Below, piece by piece: positions 31,276-39,070 of a stretch of 39,114 nucleotides of DNA. The notes under the pieces are model-generated. The model searched no databases and was not told the DNA's origin. It saw only the letters and a list, made by a program, of their open reading frames with translations. Each line of letters begins with the position of its first letter. Position 1 is the stretch's first letter. This DNA comes from an uncultured Jannaschia sp. (GTDB lineage Bacteria > Pseudomonadota > Alphaproteobacteria > Rhodobacterales > Rhodobacteraceae): assembly GCF_947494055.1 (NCBI RefSeq), contig NZ_CANLTR010000033.1:1-39114 (forward strand). Direction: 5' to 3'. The position numbers were made by a program, and so were the translations under genes.

Positions 31276-32988
31276 ATGATGAACCGACGAACCCTGATCA
31301 AATCGTTCTCCGCCACGGGCGCTCTCGGGTTGACCGCTGGCTGCGCGCCGTCTTCGATGTTCCGCCCGGTCATGTCGAGCGCCAACGCCGCCGTCATGGA
31401 CAGCCCGGGCCCCCGGTCGCGCTACGATCTCGTGATCGGCCGCAAGCGCCTGACCATTGGCGGCGTCACGCGGGACCGCCTGACCTACAACGGGTCGATC
31501 CCGGGCCCGCTCATCCATCTGCGTGAAGGCGACGACGTCACCCTGAACGTGACGAACACCCTGTCGGACTCGACCTCGACGCATTGGCACGGCTTTCTCG
31601 TGCCGTTCGAGATGGACGGCGTCCCGGGGGTGAATTTCCCGGGCATCGATCCGGAATCGACCTTCACCTACCGTTTCCGAGTCAAGCAGCATGGCACGTA
31701 CTGGTATCACAGCCATTCGGGCTTTCAGGAACAGGAGGGCGTCTACGGCGCGATCGTCATCGACCCGGCCGACGGTCGCGAGCCCTATAGTTACGACCGC
31801 GACGTGGTGATGATCCTGGCGGATCTGCCACGAATCAGCGCCGACTTCATCTACAACCGGCTGAAGAAGATGGGGTCCGGGTACTACAACTACCAGAAGA
31901 TGACCCTTGGCGACTTCGCGAAGGACCTGCAGACCCGCGGGGCGCTCGAGACGATGCGCGACAGGCTGGCCTGGGCCGAGATGGGCATGACGCCTACCGA
32001 CCTCCTGAACGTCACCGACAAGGGATACATCTTCACCGCGAACGGCGTCGACGCAGCGGCGAACTGGACAGCGCTCTTCAATCCAGGCGAGCGTGTCAGA
32101 CTGCGCGTCATCAATGCCTCGGCGATGACGCATTACGACGTCCGCGTTCCCGGTCTGCCGATGACCATGATCCAGTCCGACGGTCAGTACATCGAACCCG
32201 TCGAGACCGACGAGTTCCGGATCGGCGTCGCCAAGACCTACGACTTCATCGTCCAACCGCGCGAGGACCGGGCCTATACCGTCTACGCGGAGACGCTCGA
32301 TCGCAGCGGCTTCGCCCGGATCACGCTGGCGCCTCGCCCCGGCATGGAAGGTCCGCTTCCCGCGCAGCGTAAGCGACCGTTGCGCAGTCTGGAGGAGACC
32401 GGGATGGGCATGATGGACGACTCGCTCGCACCGTCAGGCGGCATGATGCGGGACCCCGCACCGAACATGCCGAAAGGCAACGACGTCAACGTGGCAATGC
32501 GCACGATGAAGCCGCAGGATCGCATGGCCGATCCGGGTGTCGGGCTCGGCGACGATGGGTGGCGTGTCCTGACCGAGAACCAGCTCCGCTCCTACAGGCG
32601 GCTGCCTTCACCTCCGGTCGAGCGCGAATTGTGGATCAACATGACCACCAACATGACGCGCTACATCTTCTCGTTCGACGGAAAGAAATTCTCGGACGCC
32701 GACAAGATTCAGTTCTACCTGGGCGAACGATTGCGCCTTCACATGTTCAACCAGTCGATGATGGCGCATCCGATCCACCTGCACGGGATGTGGATGGAAC
32801 TCGAGAACGGACAATCGAAGCGACCACGCCAGCACACCGTCTTCGTCAAGCCAGGCCAGAAGCTGTCGGTCCTGATCACGCCCGTGGAGATGGGCGACTG
32901 GGCGTTCCACTGCCACATGCTCTACCACTTTCACTCCGGCATGTTCCGGGTCGTCAACGTCGCCCACAAGGAGTTCGCGAGCCGATGA
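31276..32988 (+). CDS. pcoA: PcoA/CopA-type copper-resistance multicopper oxidase
   Basis: This 570-residue Tat-exported oxidase has a twin-arginine leader (MMNRRTLIKSFSATGALGLTAG). Its three-domain layout shows HWHGF near residue 104, WYHSHSGFQEQEG near 142, HPIHLHG near 498 and HCHMLYHFHSGMF near 545. A Met-rich copper-binding insert (GMGMMDDSLAPSGGMMRD and following) lies around residues 375-420. It oxidises Cu(I) and sequesters copper in the periplasm together with PcoB. It overlaps the pcoB start (ATGA). Confidence 0.96.
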   Translation: MMNRRTLIKSFSATGALGLTAGCAPSSMFRPVMSSANAAVMDSPGPRSRYDLVIGRKRLTIGGVTRDRLTYNGSIPGPLIHLREGDDVTLNVTNTLSDSTSTHWHGFLVPFEMDGVPGVNFPGIDPESTFTYRFRVKQHGTYWYHSHSGFQEQEGVYGAIVIDPADGREPYSYDRDVVMILADLPRISADFIYNRLKKMGSGYYNYQKMTLGDFAKDLQTRGALETMRDRLAWAEMGMTPTDLLNVTDKGYIFTANGVDAAANWTALFNPGERVRLRVINASAMTHYDVRVPGLPMTMIQSDGQYIEPVETDEFRIGVAKTYDFIVQPREDRAYTVYAETLDRSGFARITLAPRPGMEGPLPAQRKRPLRSLEETGMGMMDDSLAPSGGMMRDPAPNMPKGNDVNVAMRTMKPQDRMADPGVGLGDDGWRVLTENQLRSYRRLPSPPVERELWINMTTNMTRYIFSFDGKKFSDADKIQFYLGERLRLHMFNQSMMAHPIHLHGMWMELENGQSKRPRQHTVFVKPGQKLSVLITPVEMGDWAFHCHMLYHFHSGMFRVVNVAHKEFASR

Positions 32989-33803
32989 ACCGTTCCGCTC
33001 AAGCCTTGGCCGTATCCCTCCTATGGATTGCGCCGGGCATCGTTCACGCGCAGGATGCCACGTCCGTCGATGTTCCCCGCTCCATTGCGGACGTGCGTGA
33101 CCCCACGGGCCCGGTGACACGCCTCGATCTGGCGACGGGTAATATCGACGTGCCGGGCGATCCGATCCACGATAATCCGATCATTCGCTTCGCGATCTTC
33201 GATCGCCTGGAGTGGCGGTCCGGCGAAGGGGAGCCCGGCTATCTCTTCGACGGCTTCGGCTTCGTCGGCGGGGATTACAACCGTCTCTGGTTCGAGCTGG
33301 AGGGTGAAGGCGCCTTTGACGGGAGCCTCGAAGCCGCCGAACTACAAGTGCTCTACAACCGCGCGATCACGCCGTACTGGAACCTGCAGGCCGGTCTGCG
33401 GCACGACTTCAAGCCGGAGCCCGAACTGACCTACGCCGTCCTCGGCGTGGAGGGCCTCAACGCGTACTGGACTGGCATCGAGGCCAATCTCTATGTCAGC
33501 GAGGATGGCGACGTGTCAGGCGATTTCGAGGTCGAGTACGATGAGTTCCTGACCCAGCGTCTGGTTTTGCAACCGCGTTTCGAAATCGCGGCGCAGGCGC
33601 AGGATGTGGACACGCTCGGCCTCGGCGCCGGCATTACGAGCTACGAAGTCGGGCTTCGGATGCGCTACGAGATTCGGCGCGAATTCGCCCCGTATGTTGG
33701 GGCTTCATGGACCGAGACCGTTGGTGAGACCGCCGACATGCTTCCGGATGGGGCGGATCGTGGCACGTTATCGGCCGTGGCGGGCCTTCGCGTCTGGTTC
33801 TGA
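32985..33803 (+). CDS. pcoB: PcoB/CopB-type copper-resistance outer-membrane protein
   Basis: This 272-residue protein has a signal peptide (MNRSAQALAVSLLWIAPGIVHA) and the CopB domain: IIRFAIFDRLEWRSGEGEPG, WFELEGEGAFDG, AELQVLYNRAITPYWNLQAG, then a series of amphipathic beta strands ending in the aromatic-terminated VAGLRVWF of outer-membrane barrels. The Met/His-rich N-terminal repeats seen in some CopB proteins are absent. It starts inside the pcoA stop and is co-translated with it. Confidence 0.95.
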   Translation: MNRSAQALAVSLLWIAPGIVHAQDATSVDVPRSIADVRDPTGPVTRLDLATGNIDVPGDPIHDNPIIRFAIFDRLEWRSGEGEPGYLFDGFGFVGGDYNRLWFELEGEGAFDGSLEAAELQVLYNRAITPYWNLQAGLRHDFKPEPELTYAVLGVEGLNAYWTGIEANLYVSEDGDVSGDFEVEYDEFLTQRLVLQPRFEIAAQAQDVDTLGLGAGITSYEVGLRMRYEIRREFAPYVGASWTETVGETADMLPDGADRGTLSAVAGLRVWF

Positions 33804-33809
33804 GAGGGA

Positions 33810-33827
33810 GCCGGGAAAGCTTCCGGC
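33810..33827 (+). terminator. Hairpin after pcoB
   Basis: GCCGGGA pairs with TTCCGGC (one wobble) around a short loop, 7 bp after the pcoB stop. No T-run follows; weak terminator at best. Confidence 0.35.
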
Positions 33828-33880
33828 GACACCGTCAATGCGGTTCTGCCGGAAAGTCGCTCGGCGAGAGGAGGCAAGCC

Positions 33881-34255
33881 ATGGACTTCCGAGGTTCCGT
33901 CGCGGATCCTCCGCCCATGGCTTCTTTGCGCCATATCTTCCTCGCGCTGACGATCGTCCTCGCTCTTCCCTGGGGCGTGGTCGCACGGCTGGGCGATGCG
34001 GCGTATGGTGCCGAGACAGAATTTCAGGCCCTTGCCGGTCCGGACAATCCTGATGTCTCCGGAGTCGAACTCCCATCACGACGATGCCGAACGGGGGTGA
34101 TGCCGGGGCCATCCTGTAGCCCCGACAGCATCCTGTCAGGGCAGCGGACTTTGGTCTTCCCGCGACTCGAGGCAAGGCGTGCGCAGGCCTATGACGTCCG
34201 GTTGCCGGCCGGACTGATCCGCCCGCCGCCGCAGGGCCCACCCCGTCGGGTCTGA
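33881..34255 (+). CDS. Exported protein of unknown function with a Cys pair
   Basis: This is a 124-residue protein, or 112 from the ATG at 33917, which puts the hydrophobic segment (IFLALTIVLALPWGVVA) at the N-terminus as a signal peptide. The mature part holds CRTGVMPGPSC and an Arg/Pro-rich end (RPPPQGPPRRV). I do not recognise a family. The layout (hydrophobic start, central cysteines, ending near RPP) resembles the unknown protein at 26069-26446, though similarity is weak. Location between pcoB and an L,D-transpeptidase suggests a periplasmic copper-related role. Confidence 0.55.
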   Translation: MDFRGSVADPPPMASLRHIFLALTIVLALPWGVVARLGDAAYGAETEFQALAGPDNPDVSGVELPSRRCRTGVMPGPSCSPDSILSGQRTLVFPRLEARRAQAYDVRLPAGLIRPPPQGPPRRV

Positions 34256-34260
34256 ACCGA

Positions 34261-34288
34261 GCCGGCGTTTCCGGCGCCATCTCCTTTT
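34261..34288 (+). terminator. Hairpin and short T-run before the L,D-transpeptidase
   Basis: GCCGG and CCGGC pair around CGTTT and are followed 10 bases later by CCTTTTC. It is a candidate weak terminator for the preceding gene. Confidence 0.3.
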
Positions 34289-34308
34289 CAGACAATCAAG
34301 GACATCCC

Positions 34309-35010
34309 ATGATCACCCGACGCAGCTTCGTTGCATCCAGCGGCGCGGCAGGCCTCGCCGCCTGTACGCGCACCCCGCCATCCGCTTCCCGTCCGGTCGC
34401 ACGTGCCGCGGAGCCCCCCCTACCGCCGCTCCCGGTCTTCTACGGTCCAATCACCGACGAGCCGTTTGCAGTCCCCGCCGTGCCGGAAGGCGTTCTCACG
34501 CCCGCCTATTGGCGTCGCGAGGTCGCAAATCCCTGGCCCGACCATGTGCGCGGGACCATCGTCGTCGATCCCGACGATGCCGTGCTCCATTTCGTCGAAG
34601 GTCCGGCAACCGCCATACGCTACGGCGTCAGTGTCGGCGCAGAGGGCTTTGCATGGGAAGGGACGGCCCGCTTGCAGTTCTGCCGGCACTGGCCACGGTG
34701 GAAGGTCCCCGCCAGCATGATCGAACGACAGCCGCAGCTCGAACCCTATTCTGTCGCGAATGGCGGCATGGATCCCGGGCCGGACAACCCGATGGGCGCC
34801 CGGGCGCTCTACCTGTTCCAGAACGGCCTCGACACGCTCTACCGCATTCATGGCAGCGCCGAACCCGAGGAACTCGGTCGGGCCGTGTCGCAGGGTTGCA
34901 TCCGCATGCTCAACCATGACGTCATCGACCTTCATGCCCGCGCTGTTCACGGTGCCGACGTGATTGTCTTGCCGTCGATGAAGCCGGCGGAACTGGTCAG
35001 CGTCTACTGA
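34309..35010 (+). CDS. L,D-transpeptidase (YkuD domain)
   Basis: This 233-residue exported protein has a Tat/lipoprotein-like leader (MITRRSFVASSGAAGLAAC). The YkuD catalytic region is readable, with H181 (YRIHGS) and C197 (SQGCIRM), preceded by the NPMGARALYLF segment. L,D-transpeptidases cross-link peptidoglycan 3-3 or attach proteins to it. Copper is known to inhibit this enzyme class, so an extra copy in a copper island could compensate; that link is inference. It is the last gene of the copper island before the IS1-type element. Confidence 0.92.
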   Translation: MITRRSFVASSGAAGLAACTRTPPSASRPVARAAEPPLPPLPVFYGPITDEPFAVPAVPEGVLTPAYWRREVANPWPDHVRGTIVVDPDDAVLHFVEGPATAIRYGVSVGAEGFAWEGTARLQFCRHWPRWKVPASMIERQPQLEPYSVANGGMDPGPDNPMGARALYLFQNGLDTLYRIHGSAEPEELGRAVSQGCIRMLNHDVIDLHARAVHGADVIVLPSMKPAELVSVY

Positions 35011-35021
35011 ACTAAGAAACT

Positions 35022-35050
35022 CGGGCGTCGGTACTGGGTCAGTTTGAAAT
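35022..35050 (+). repeat. Left terminal inverted repeat of the IS1-type element
   Basis: It pairs with 38072-38100 on the opposite strand; the single difference is C versus G at position 13. Confidence 0.85.
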
Positions 35051-35115
35051 CAGAAAGCTCTGACCGCCTCGCGCGAGGGTTTGCGTGGTCCGGCGCGAGG
35101 CCTTACCTTGAATGC

Positions 35116-35343
35116 ATGACAGATAGACCCAAACACCCCCGCGACGCCAACCAGCTTGCCAAGTTCATCGTGGACGTGGCGACAGGAGAAGAGCCCGTAC
35201 ATAAGCCTGACACTTCAGGACAGCGCAAGGGCGGTTTGAAGGGCGGAAAGGCGAGAGCTAAGACCCTTTCAAGAAAGGCTCGCGAAGAGATTGCTAAGAA
35301 AGGCGCGGCAGCTAGGTGGAAAATAGATCAGCCTGACGAGTAG
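35116..35343 (+). CDS. Small basic passenger protein (KGG-type)
   Basis: This 75-residue basic protein has the run GQRKGGLKGGKARAKTLS followed by REEIAKKGAAARW, a motif shared by small histone-like or KGG-type proteins that often ride on insertion sequences. The function is unknown; nucleic-acid binding is plausible from charge. The 3' end overlaps the convergent AAA gene by 32 bp. No strong ribosome-binding site is visible. Confidence 0.65.
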   Translation: MTDRPKHPRDANQLAKFIVDVATGEEPVHKPDTSGQRKGGLKGGKARAKTLSRKAREEIAKKGAAARWKIDQPDE

Positions 35344-36592
35344 GGCCATATTTCTTTTCAATTTCTCCTGTAAGCATTCCGTTCTCCTTTCCTTTTAGGA
35401 TTATATACGGCTCTGTGAGAGCTTCTCGAAACCTAAATCTGAATTGTCTGGCTGTACCAAGTTTCTCAAGCATCCTGCCCCTCTCATAGGTTGCAAATTG
35501 GTCAAGGTGATATGAGAATGCAGGCACCCCATAATCTTGACCTAAAATATCAGACAGGACAGTAGCGACGTCTTTTGCCAAAAATCTACCGCTGACGTCT
35601 TTTCGAGCGAGCGCACAAGCTAAAAGCACGGGAAAAAATATGTTTTCGCGTCTTTCTGAGTGAATAGCATCCTCAAAATTTGTTCGAATTGTGCTGTTAC
35701 TTTCGCCTATTGCCCTCGATCTAGCTTCAGCGATTACGGACGAATCTACCAAAACCTTATGCCTATCGCACGCAGTTTGACATGCGTGCAGGCCTAGCAA
35801 ATGGGCGTAGAATGGCAAACCTTTTGATAAAAATACACAGTCCCACAGGGCATCCTCTGTAATCTTTATCCCAAGGTTCTTCATCCTAGGGTGAAGAACT
35901 TCTATAATCTCCTGATCGCTCATTCTTGGCATTTCTACTTGGGCTACAGCCCTACCAATAGATTCATGGCCCTCAATTAAGTCAGCAACAGTATCCGCAA
36001 TTCCAACTACAAAAAATGTTACGTTCGCTCCCTCGTCGCTAACTAGTTTAATAGTTTCCGCAACTTCTTCTTTCACAGACCTGCTGGAAATTTTGTCGAA
36101 CTCGTCAATAATGATAATTGGGGTAACTGACCCCGGAAACTCTTGAAATTCGAGAAGAACGTCATCTGACGTAATACTCTTATTAATGTAGTAGTCAGCA
36201 ATCCGCCTTCTGTTTCCGTCCGATGATTGTGCTGATATTCTTTTGAACACTTTAAAAAACAAAGACGTATAGGTGTCATCAGCCATACCTCCTACTCGGA
36301 CGTATTGTATTCTGGCAGCATTTTGATCTGCTATAAACTTAAATACATTCACTAAAGAAGATTTCCCAACACCTCTTTCTCCATAAACTATCGCGTGGCT
36401 TCCTGGAGAGCGTATTCTTTGCGTTAACTTCTGTATTTGTGCCAAGCGACCTGCAAATAGCTCACTTTGCTTGATGGGAGTTCCAGGCGTGAAAACCTGC
36501 TCACAATCGAGACGCAGGGCAAACCAGTCGTCATCTGACATCGTGTTTGGGTTCAGGAAGCCGCTTGCGGTGCCTAGTGGTAAATCCATCAT
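35312..36592 (-). CDS. AT-rich AAA/Cdc6-like P-loop ATPase (passenger)
   Basis: This 426-residue soluble ATPase has Walker A GERGVGKS (71-78), Walker B IIIIDEFDK (D163/E164) and a sensor-like VTFFVVGIAD near residue 195. A C-terminal winged-helix-like part ends RFREALTEPYIILKG. The fold is that of Orc1/Cdc6-like or STAND-type AAA proteins. A GGAG precedes ATGs at 36592 and 36589. Its base composition is visibly AT-richer than everything around it, including the transposase of the same element, so it was acquired separately. Possible roles are a transposition helper like IstB/TnsC or a defence-type ATPase; neither is shown. Confidence 0.75.
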   Translation of the reverse strand: MMDLPLGTASGFLNPNTMSDDDWFALRLDCEQVFTPGTPIKQSELFAGRLAQIQKLTQRIRSPGSHAIVYGERGVGKSSLVNVFKFIADQNAARIQYVRVGGMADDTYTSLFFKVFKRISAQSSDGNRRRIADYYINKSITSDDVLLEFQEFPGSVTPIIIIDEFDKISSRSVKEEVAETIKLVSDEGANVTFFVVGIADTVADLIEGHESIGRAVAQVEMPRMSDQEIIEVLHPRMKNLGIKITEDALWDCVFLSKGLPFYAHLLGLHACQTACDRHKVLVDSSVIAEARSRAIGESNSTIRTNFEDAIHSERRENIFFPVLLACALARKDVSGRFLAKDVATVLSDILGQDYGVPAFSYHLDQFATYERGRMLEKLGTARQFRFRFREALTEPYIILKGKENGMLTGEIEKKYGPTRQADLFST

Positions 36593-36693
36593 CCGCTCCA
36601 ATATCGCTGCTAGACTGTTAAATAAGGCCCTCACCGCTGTCAAACTGGTAATTCTTGCTTGACTAAGTATCACTATGAAATGAGTCTTAGCTC

Positions 36694-37587
36694 ATGAACA
36701 AGCTCGACACCAAAGCCCGCACCTTGATCCTCCGCCTGCTGGTAGAGGGTAACTCCATCCGCTCCACCGCGCGCATCGCGGACGTGTCGAAGAATACCGT
36801 CACGAAGCTGCTAGAGGATGCTGGCAAAGCCTGCGTTGGTTACCACAATGCCAACGTGAAGAACATCGAAGCCAAGCATGTCCAGGCCGACGAAATCTGG
36901 GCCTTCTGCTACGCCAAGGAGCGCAACGTTGCAGGCGCGAAGGCCGCGCCGACTGACGCTGGTGACATCTGGACGTGGACCGCGATGGACCGGGATAGCA
37001 AGTTGATGATCTCCTATACCGTAGGCGACCGTTCGCAGGCGACAGCGCGGGAGTTCATGTTTGATCTGGCATCGCGTGTCGCTGGTCGCATCCAGCTGAC
37101 CACGGACAGTCACGGCGCTTACCTCAAAGCCGTCACGGACGCTTTCTCCGGTGACATCGACTACGCCATGCTGATCAAGCAGTATGGCGACCCAACCGGC
37201 ACAAAAGGCCACGAGCGCAAGTATTCTCCTGCCGAATGCACCGGCGCGTACAAGGAAGCGATCTTCGGCAAGGCCGACATGGATCAGGTCGGCACGTCGC
37301 ATGTCGAGCGCCAGAACCTCACGATGCGGATGGGGATGCGCCGCTTTACACGCCTGACCAACGCCTTCACAAAGAAGGCCGAAAACCACGCCGACGCGGT
37401 CGCCCTGCACTTTATGCACTACAACTTCTGCCGCACTCACAAGACGCTGCGCATGACGCCTGCGATGGCCGCTGGCGTGACGGACCGCCTGTGGGACGTT
37501 GAGGATATTGTCGCCTTGGTCGAGACGGTCGAAGATGCTGCCCCAAAGAAGCGTGGGCCGTACAAGAAGCATCAGAAAGCAGATTGA
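36694..37587 (+). CDS. IS1-family DDE transposase
   Basis: This 297-residue transposase starts with an HTH (LLVEGNSIRSTARIADVSKN then TVTKLLEDAG, about residues 16-45) followed by the catalytic core: D66 (VQADEIWAFC), D138 (TTDSHGAYL) and E205 (SHVERQNLTMRM). The end shows the FCRTHKTLRMTPAMAAG segment shared by this IS1 subgroup and a basic tail. It is in a single frame, unlike classical IS1 with its programmed frameshift. It is divergent from the AAA gene (101-bp gap). Confidence 0.9.
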   Translation: MNKLDTKARTLILRLLVEGNSIRSTARIADVSKNTVTKLLEDAGKACVGYHNANVKNIEAKHVQADEIWAFCYAKERNVAGAKAAPTDAGDIWTWTAMDRDSKLMISYTVGDRSQATAREFMFDLASRVAGRIQLTTDSHGAYLKAVTDAFSGDIDYAMLIKQYGDPTGTKGHERKYSPAECTGAYKEAIFGKADMDQVGTSHVERQNLTMRMGMRRFTRLTNAFTKKAENHADAVALHFMHYNFCRTHKTLRMTPAMAAGVTDRLWDVEDIVALVETVEDAAPKKRGPYKKHQKAD

Positions 37588-37642
37588 CCGAAACACCTTT
37601 TACGCCAACCATGACCTCTCACATTAATAGCGGGAGGCTACC

Positions 37643-37792
37643 ATGGCGAAGAAAGACCCTTGGCACTCGGTCAAGCAGAACATTTATCACAACAATACCA
37701 ACTGCAACACTGGCAACAATATTGAGAAAGAGAACATCCGCCAAGGCACTGGCGGAAAGCCTCTCTGCCAAGAGTGTTCCCGGCTCAGCTAG
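37643..37792 (+). CDS. 49-residue Cys/His passenger protein
   Basis: This short open frame has a strong GGGAGG ribosome-binding site 5 bases before the ATG. The product contains YHNNTNCNTGNN and GKPLCQEC, i.e. His and three Cys that could hold one zinc ion. It follows the transposase by 55 bp in the same direction. The function is unknown. Confidence 0.6.
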   Translation: MAKKDPWHSVKQNIYHNNTNCNTGNNIEKENIRQGTGGKPLCQECSRLS

Positions 37793-38078
37793 GCCGAAAT
37801 ACTAGTTCCCACCAAGGCCCTGCCGGCTCACCTTCTACAACCGGACAGACCCGTCGAAGGTCTACCACCAGCAAACCGGCGCGAAGGGCGGCAGCGAGGG
37901 CACGGAACCCCTCGCTGCGATCACCGAAAAACCTGACTGTCGGTTCCGGATAGGCATGCCCAGGTCCGCCCTCGCAGGATTCGAATGCCTCAACGCCCGC
38001 CTCTATCAAAAGCGCAACATGCTGCTTGATGCCGGAATCAATCTGACGATCCTCGTCTAAGCTATACGCCAATTTCAA
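37785..38078 (-). CDS. 97-residue conserved-looking passenger protein
   Basis: This 97-residue soluble protein contains GVEAFESCEGGPGHAYPEPT and VRFFGDRSEGFRALAAALRAG; the CEGG-GHA-PEPTVRF pattern looks like a conserved family but I cannot name it. An in-frame TAG lies in the terminal repeat, and the first start is TTG (38078, within the repeat) or TTG at 38072; no ATG precedes the conserved part. Expression from an outward repeat-borne promoter is possible. Its end overlaps the 49-residue gene by 8 bp. Confidence 0.55.
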   Translation of the reverse strand: MKLAYSLDEDRQIDSGIKQHVALLIEAGVEAFESCEGGPGHAYPEPTVRFFGDRSEGFRALAAALRAGLLVVDLRRVCPVVEGEPAGPWWELVFRPS

Positions 38079-38100
38079 ACTGACCCACTACCGACGCCCG
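38072..38100 (-). repeat. Right terminal inverted repeat of the IS1-type element
   Basis: Partner of 35022-35050, 28 of 29 positions complementary. Confidence 0.85.
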
Positions 38101-38238
38101 GGCATGAAAATCGATGTAGACGCAGCGGCCTGAGCAATTGGTCGCGGCGTCAGGGCCATTCGTACCTTGACACTATCGATCGTGTTTTCAGTTCGACACG
38201 CTTCGAAGGTCGGTCTATCCATTCAGACAGCCCTTGGG

Positions 38239-39070
38239 TCAGACCCAGACTCTGTGGCGATCGTCGATGACGTAGGCATGAGCGTGCGTCCGTCGGCCGG
38301 CAAGGTGCGGATGGTCGAGCGGCAGGTCGTCATGGCGATGTTCGAGGACCACCGGATCGCCCGCGGGCCAGACACGCAGGGTGATGCCGATCCCGAACGG
38401 GCAGAGGAGCCCGAGGCAGATCATCGTGGTGGATGCCCCCGCAAAGGTCATCAGCACCCCGGCCAGCGGATAGGTCACGAGCCAGCACGCATGGGACAGG
38501 GCGAACTGCGCGGCGAAGACGGCCGGGCGATCCTCGGGATGCGCCGAGCGGCGCAGGAGACGGCCCGAGGGGGTCAGCACGGCGGAATAGCCGATCCCGG
38601 CTACGAGCCACGCTGCGAGGAGGACCAGCAGTGAAAGCCCGGCCGTCGCGACGATCGCTGCCAAGAGGAGGAGGACGCCCGTCAGCACGCCCGCCCCGGC
38701 AATCATCATCGGCCGGTCCGACGTGCGGTCCAGGAGGCGCGGCAAGGCGAGCGCGGCGAGCATCGATCCGGCCGAAGGCCCCGAGTGTCCAGGCGAGCGC
38801 GCTCTCGTCGAGGCTCAGATCGCCCCGCACCAGAACGACGGTGTTCACGAGCACCATCGCTCCACCCGCCGCCGCGGCGAGGTTCAACGCCAGGAGCCCG
38901 CGCAGCCGTGGCGTGGCGAGGTAGATGCGGATGCCACGGGTGAAGCGATCGTAGACACCGCGGGGCTCCGACGGCTGCGGGCTCGGTAGCAGGACCGAAA
39001 CGACCAGTGCGGTCGAGGCAAGGAAGCCGACGACCGTCCCGGTGTTTGTCAAAGGAGTTGTCGCCTGCAT
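38239..39070 (-). pseudogene. MFS efflux transporter, N-terminally truncated and frameshifted
   Basis: The sequence corresponds to the second half of a major facilitator permease. Transmembrane segments (TVVGFLASTALVVSVLLP, LALNLAAAAGGAMVLVNTVV, then LSLDESALAWTLGAFG) are in one frame. The chain continues in another as MLAALALPRLLDRTSDRPMM, four further helices and a His-rich C-terminal tail (DHPHLAGRRTHAHAYVIDD). The switch is near 38768-38775, where two bases seem lost (or one gained). An in-frame TAA directly precedes the first ATG, so the N-terminal half is absent. It is a relic of an efflux pump. Confidence 0.75.

Larger units (their letters stand above)
35022..38100. mobile_element. IS1-family element with passenger genes (3.08 kb)
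   Basis: 29-bp inverted repeats flank the element (35022-35050 and 38072-38100, 28 of 29 identical, outer part CGGGCGTCGGTA, inner part TGGGTCAGTTTGAAAT). It contains an IS1-type DDE transposase, a basic small protein, an AT-rich AAA ATPase, a 49-residue Cys/His protein and a 97-residue protein. No direct target duplication is evident next to the repeats. It separates the L,D-transpeptidase from the broken MFS gene. Confidence 0.8.

Noticed and set aside
38239-39070. Programmed frameshift in the MFS gene
   Set aside because: There is no slippery heptamer at the junction and the N-terminal half is missing, so decay is the simpler explanation.
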